DNA of 64,000 nt from Gavia stellata. Taxonomy: Eukaryota > Chordata > Aves > Gaviiformes > Gaviidae. A program made the position numbers and the translations under genes. The stretch's first letter is position 1. The number at the start of each line of letters is the position of its first letter. The notes beneath the pieces were generated by a model that searched no databases, had not been told where the DNA came from, and saw nothing but the letters and a program-made list of their open reading frames with translations. Shown piece after piece: positions 61,587-64,000 of the stretch. The stretch is taken from contig NC_082598.1 in the NCBI RefSeq assembly GCF_030936135.1, forward strand, positions 36,202,687 to 36,266,686, written 5' to 3'.

Positions 61587-63893
61587 GACCTGCTGTTTAC
61601 GAACAGAGAGGGTCTGGTGGGAGAAGTGAAGGTCGGAGGCCGTCTTGGCCTTAGCGACCATGAAATGATAGAGTTCTCAATTCTTGGCCAAATAAGGAGG
61701 GGGATCAGCAATACCACTACCATGGATTTCCGGAGGGCAGACTTCGACCTGTTCAGGACACTGGTTGAGAGGGTCCTTTGGGAGACGGTCCTGAAGGGCA
61801 AAGGGGCCCAGGAAGGCTGGACATTCTTCAAGAAGGAAATCTTGAAGGCGCAGAAGCAGGCAGTCCCCATGTGCCATAACAAGAGCCGGCGGGGAAGACG
61901 ACCGGCCTGGCTGAACAGGGAGCTTTTGCTGAGACTCAGGGAAAAAAAAGAGAATTTATCACCTCTGGAAGAAGGGGCAGGCAACTGAAGAAGAGTACAA
62001 GGACCTCGTCAGGTCATGCAGAGAGGGAATTAGAAAGGCGAAAGCCTAGCTAGAGCTCAACCTGGCCACGGTCGTGAGGGATAAAAAAAAATGCTTCTAT
62101 AAATACATTAAGAACAAAAAGAGAGACAAGGAGAATCTCCATCCTTTACCGGATGCGGGAGGGAACATTGTCACCAAGGATGAGGAAAAGGCTGAGGTAC
62201 TTAATGTCTTCTTTGCCTCAGTCTTTAACAGCCATACCAGATACCCTCAGGGTATTCAGCTCCCTGAGATTGAAGACAAGGATGGAGAGCAGAACAAAAT
62301 CCCCATGATCCAGGAGGAAGCAGTTAATGACCTGCTATGCCACCTGGACACCCACAAGTCTATGGGGCCTGATGGCATCCACCCAAGGGTGCTGAGGGAG
62401 CTGGCGGAGGAGCTTGCCAAGCCGCTCTCCATCATTTATCAACAGTCCTGGTTAAAGGGGGAGGTCCCGGACGACTGGAGGATTGCCAGTGTGACGCCCA
62501 TCTACAAGAAGGGCCGGAAGGAGGATCCGGGGAACTACAGGCCTGTCAGCCTGACCTCGGTGCCAGGGAAGATTATGGAGAGGTTCATCTTGAGGGCGCT
62601 CACGGGGCACGTGGAGGACAACCACGGGATCAGGCCCAGCCAGCACGGGTTCATGAAAGGCAGGTCCTGCTTGACCAACCTGATCTCCTTCTATGACCGG
62701 GTGACCCGCCCAGTGGATGTGGGGAAGGCTGTTGACGTTGTCTACCTGGACTTCAGCAAAGCCTTCGACACTGTCCCCCACAGTATTCTCCTGGAGAAGC
62801 TGGCGACTCGTGGCTTAGACAGGTACACTCTTCGCTGGGTTAAAAACTGGCTGGACGGCCGAGCCCAGAGAGTCGTGGTGAATGGAGCGAAATCCAGTTG
62901 GCGGCTGGTCACAAGCGGAGTCCCCCAGGGCTCAGTTTTGGGGCCGGTCTTGTTTAATGTATTTATTGATGATCTGGATGAGGGGATTGAGTGCTCCCTC
63001 AGCAAGTTTGCAGATGACACCACATTGGGTGGGAGTGTTGATCTGCTCGAGGGTCGGAAGGCTCTGCAGAGAGATCTGGACAGGCTGGATTGATGGGCCG
63101 AGGCCAATTGGATGAAGTTCAACAAGGCCGAGTGCCGGGTCCTGCACTTGGGTCACAACAACCCCATGCAACACTACAGGGTTGGGGACGAGTGGCTGGA
63201 AAGCTGCCCCGCAGAAAAGGACCTGGGGGTGTTGACCAACAGCCGGTTGAATATGAGCCAGCAGTGTGCCCAGGTGGCCAAGAAGGCCAACGGCATCCTG
63301 GCCTGTATCAGAAATAGTGTGGCCAGCAGGAGCAGGGAGGGGATCGTGCCCCTGTACTCGGCTCTGGTGAGGCCGCACCTCGAATACTGTGTTCAGTGTT
63401 GGGCCCCTCACTACAAGAAGGACATTGAGGGGCTGGAGCGTGTCCAGAGAAGGGCGACGAAGCTGGTGAGGGGTCTGGAGCACAAGTCTGATGAGGAGTG
63501 GCTGAGGGAACTGGGGTTGTTCAGTCTGCAGAAGAGGAGGCTGACGGGAGACCTCATGGCTCTCTACAACTACCTGAAAGGGGGTTGCAGAGAGGTGGGT
63601 GTTGGCCTCTTCTCCCAAGTGACGAGCGACAGGACAAGAGGAAATGGCCTCAAGTTGCGCCAGGGGAGGTTCAGGCTGGATATTAGGAAAAATTTCTTTA
63701 CTGAGAGAGTGGTGAAACATTGGAATAAGCTGCCCAGGGAAGTGGTGGAGTCCCCATCACTGGAGGTGTTTGTTCGAGGAACGTGTGGACGTGGCATTGT
63801 GGGACATGGTTTAATGGGCATGGTGGTGTTAGTTGATGGTTGGACTTGATGATCTTACAGGTCTTTTCCAACCTTAGTGATTCCGTGGTTCTA
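61587..63893 (+). mobile_element. CR1 LINE, 5'-truncated, right copy
   Basis: Same element as 46352-48658, with the same truncation point and same 3' end. It is part of the duplicated block, not an independent insertion. Confidence 0.95.
61617..63849 (+). pseudogene. CR1 ORF2 remnant, right copy
   Basis: The same three open blocks as the left copy (61617-61988, 62074-63093, 63112-63849), with the same frameshift, TAG and TGA. The only difference found is A at 62565; it is silent in the reverse-transcriptase frame, lying in the third base of a Pro codon. Confidence 0.93.
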
Positions 63894-64000
63894 ATGTAAA
63901 CAACGTTTGGCAGAATATTACTTCTAAAATGGAAACGACAAGAACTTGCATCACAGAGGTGACTGCGCTATAGAGCAAGCCCGCCCCGCGCAGCAACCCA

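Larger units (their letters stand above)
58116..64000 (+). repeat. duplicated segment, right copy (B)
   Basis: Direct repeat of 42883-48765 (offset 15,233 up to 59241, then 15,235). It includes the same short ORFs, the poly-T run and the CR1. It runs off the window, stopping just short of where the CpG island and CCDC110 would follow. All minus-strand candidate exons of the left copy recur. Confidence 0.95.

Overview
The window is vertebrate nuclear DNA, almost certainly from a bird. It carries CR1 non-LTR retrotransposons with the standard avian 3' end, long AT-rich introns with GT-AG splice sites, one CpG island, and no SINE-like repeats that I could see. Two genes are recognised from their conceptual translation: PDLIM3 (ALP, a muscle Z-line PDZ-LIM protein) and CCDC110 (a coiled-coil protein). 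Both are on the + strand and in the same relative order and orientation as in human 4q35. The species cannot be named from the sequence.

Layout. 1-10.2 kb is left flank. It holds several short minus-strand candidate exons; four of them (4038 down to 2022) join in a consistent reading phase to a stop codon, and I cannot name that gene. 10.2-10.4 kb is the presumed PDLIM3 promoter, with a perfect CRE and a palindromic E-box. 10.4-33.8 kb is PDLIM3: nine coding exons, including two alternative ZM-motif cassettes (24519-24706, or 25148-25215 plus 28510-28773), predicted to give 315- and 363-residue proteins. A 5'-truncated antisense CR1 sits in intron 1. 33.8-42.9 kb is 3' UTR and AT-rich intergenic DNA. 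48.9-49.5 kb is a CpG island from which CCDC110 starts. CCDC110 covers 49.33-54.75 kb in five exons, predicted 807 residues.

The main structural feature is a near-perfect direct duplication. 42883-48765 recurs at 58116-64000 (offset 15,233, then 15,235 after a 2-bp insertion) and runs off the right end. The repeat unit would be about 15.2 kb and would contain all of CCDC110, so a second CCDC110 copy is predicted just beyond the window. A 269-bp piece of CR1 reverse-transcriptase sequence (57849-58117) sits exactly at the junction. It shares a base with the right-hand copy that the left-hand copy lacks. The cause could be a recent replication-based tandem duplication with a templated insertion, or a false duplication in the assembly; the window alone cannot decide.

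PDLIM3 binds alpha-actinin at Z-lines and dense bodies. CCDC110 has no defined biochemical role. Nothing here suggests that the two genes work together; they are conserved neighbours.
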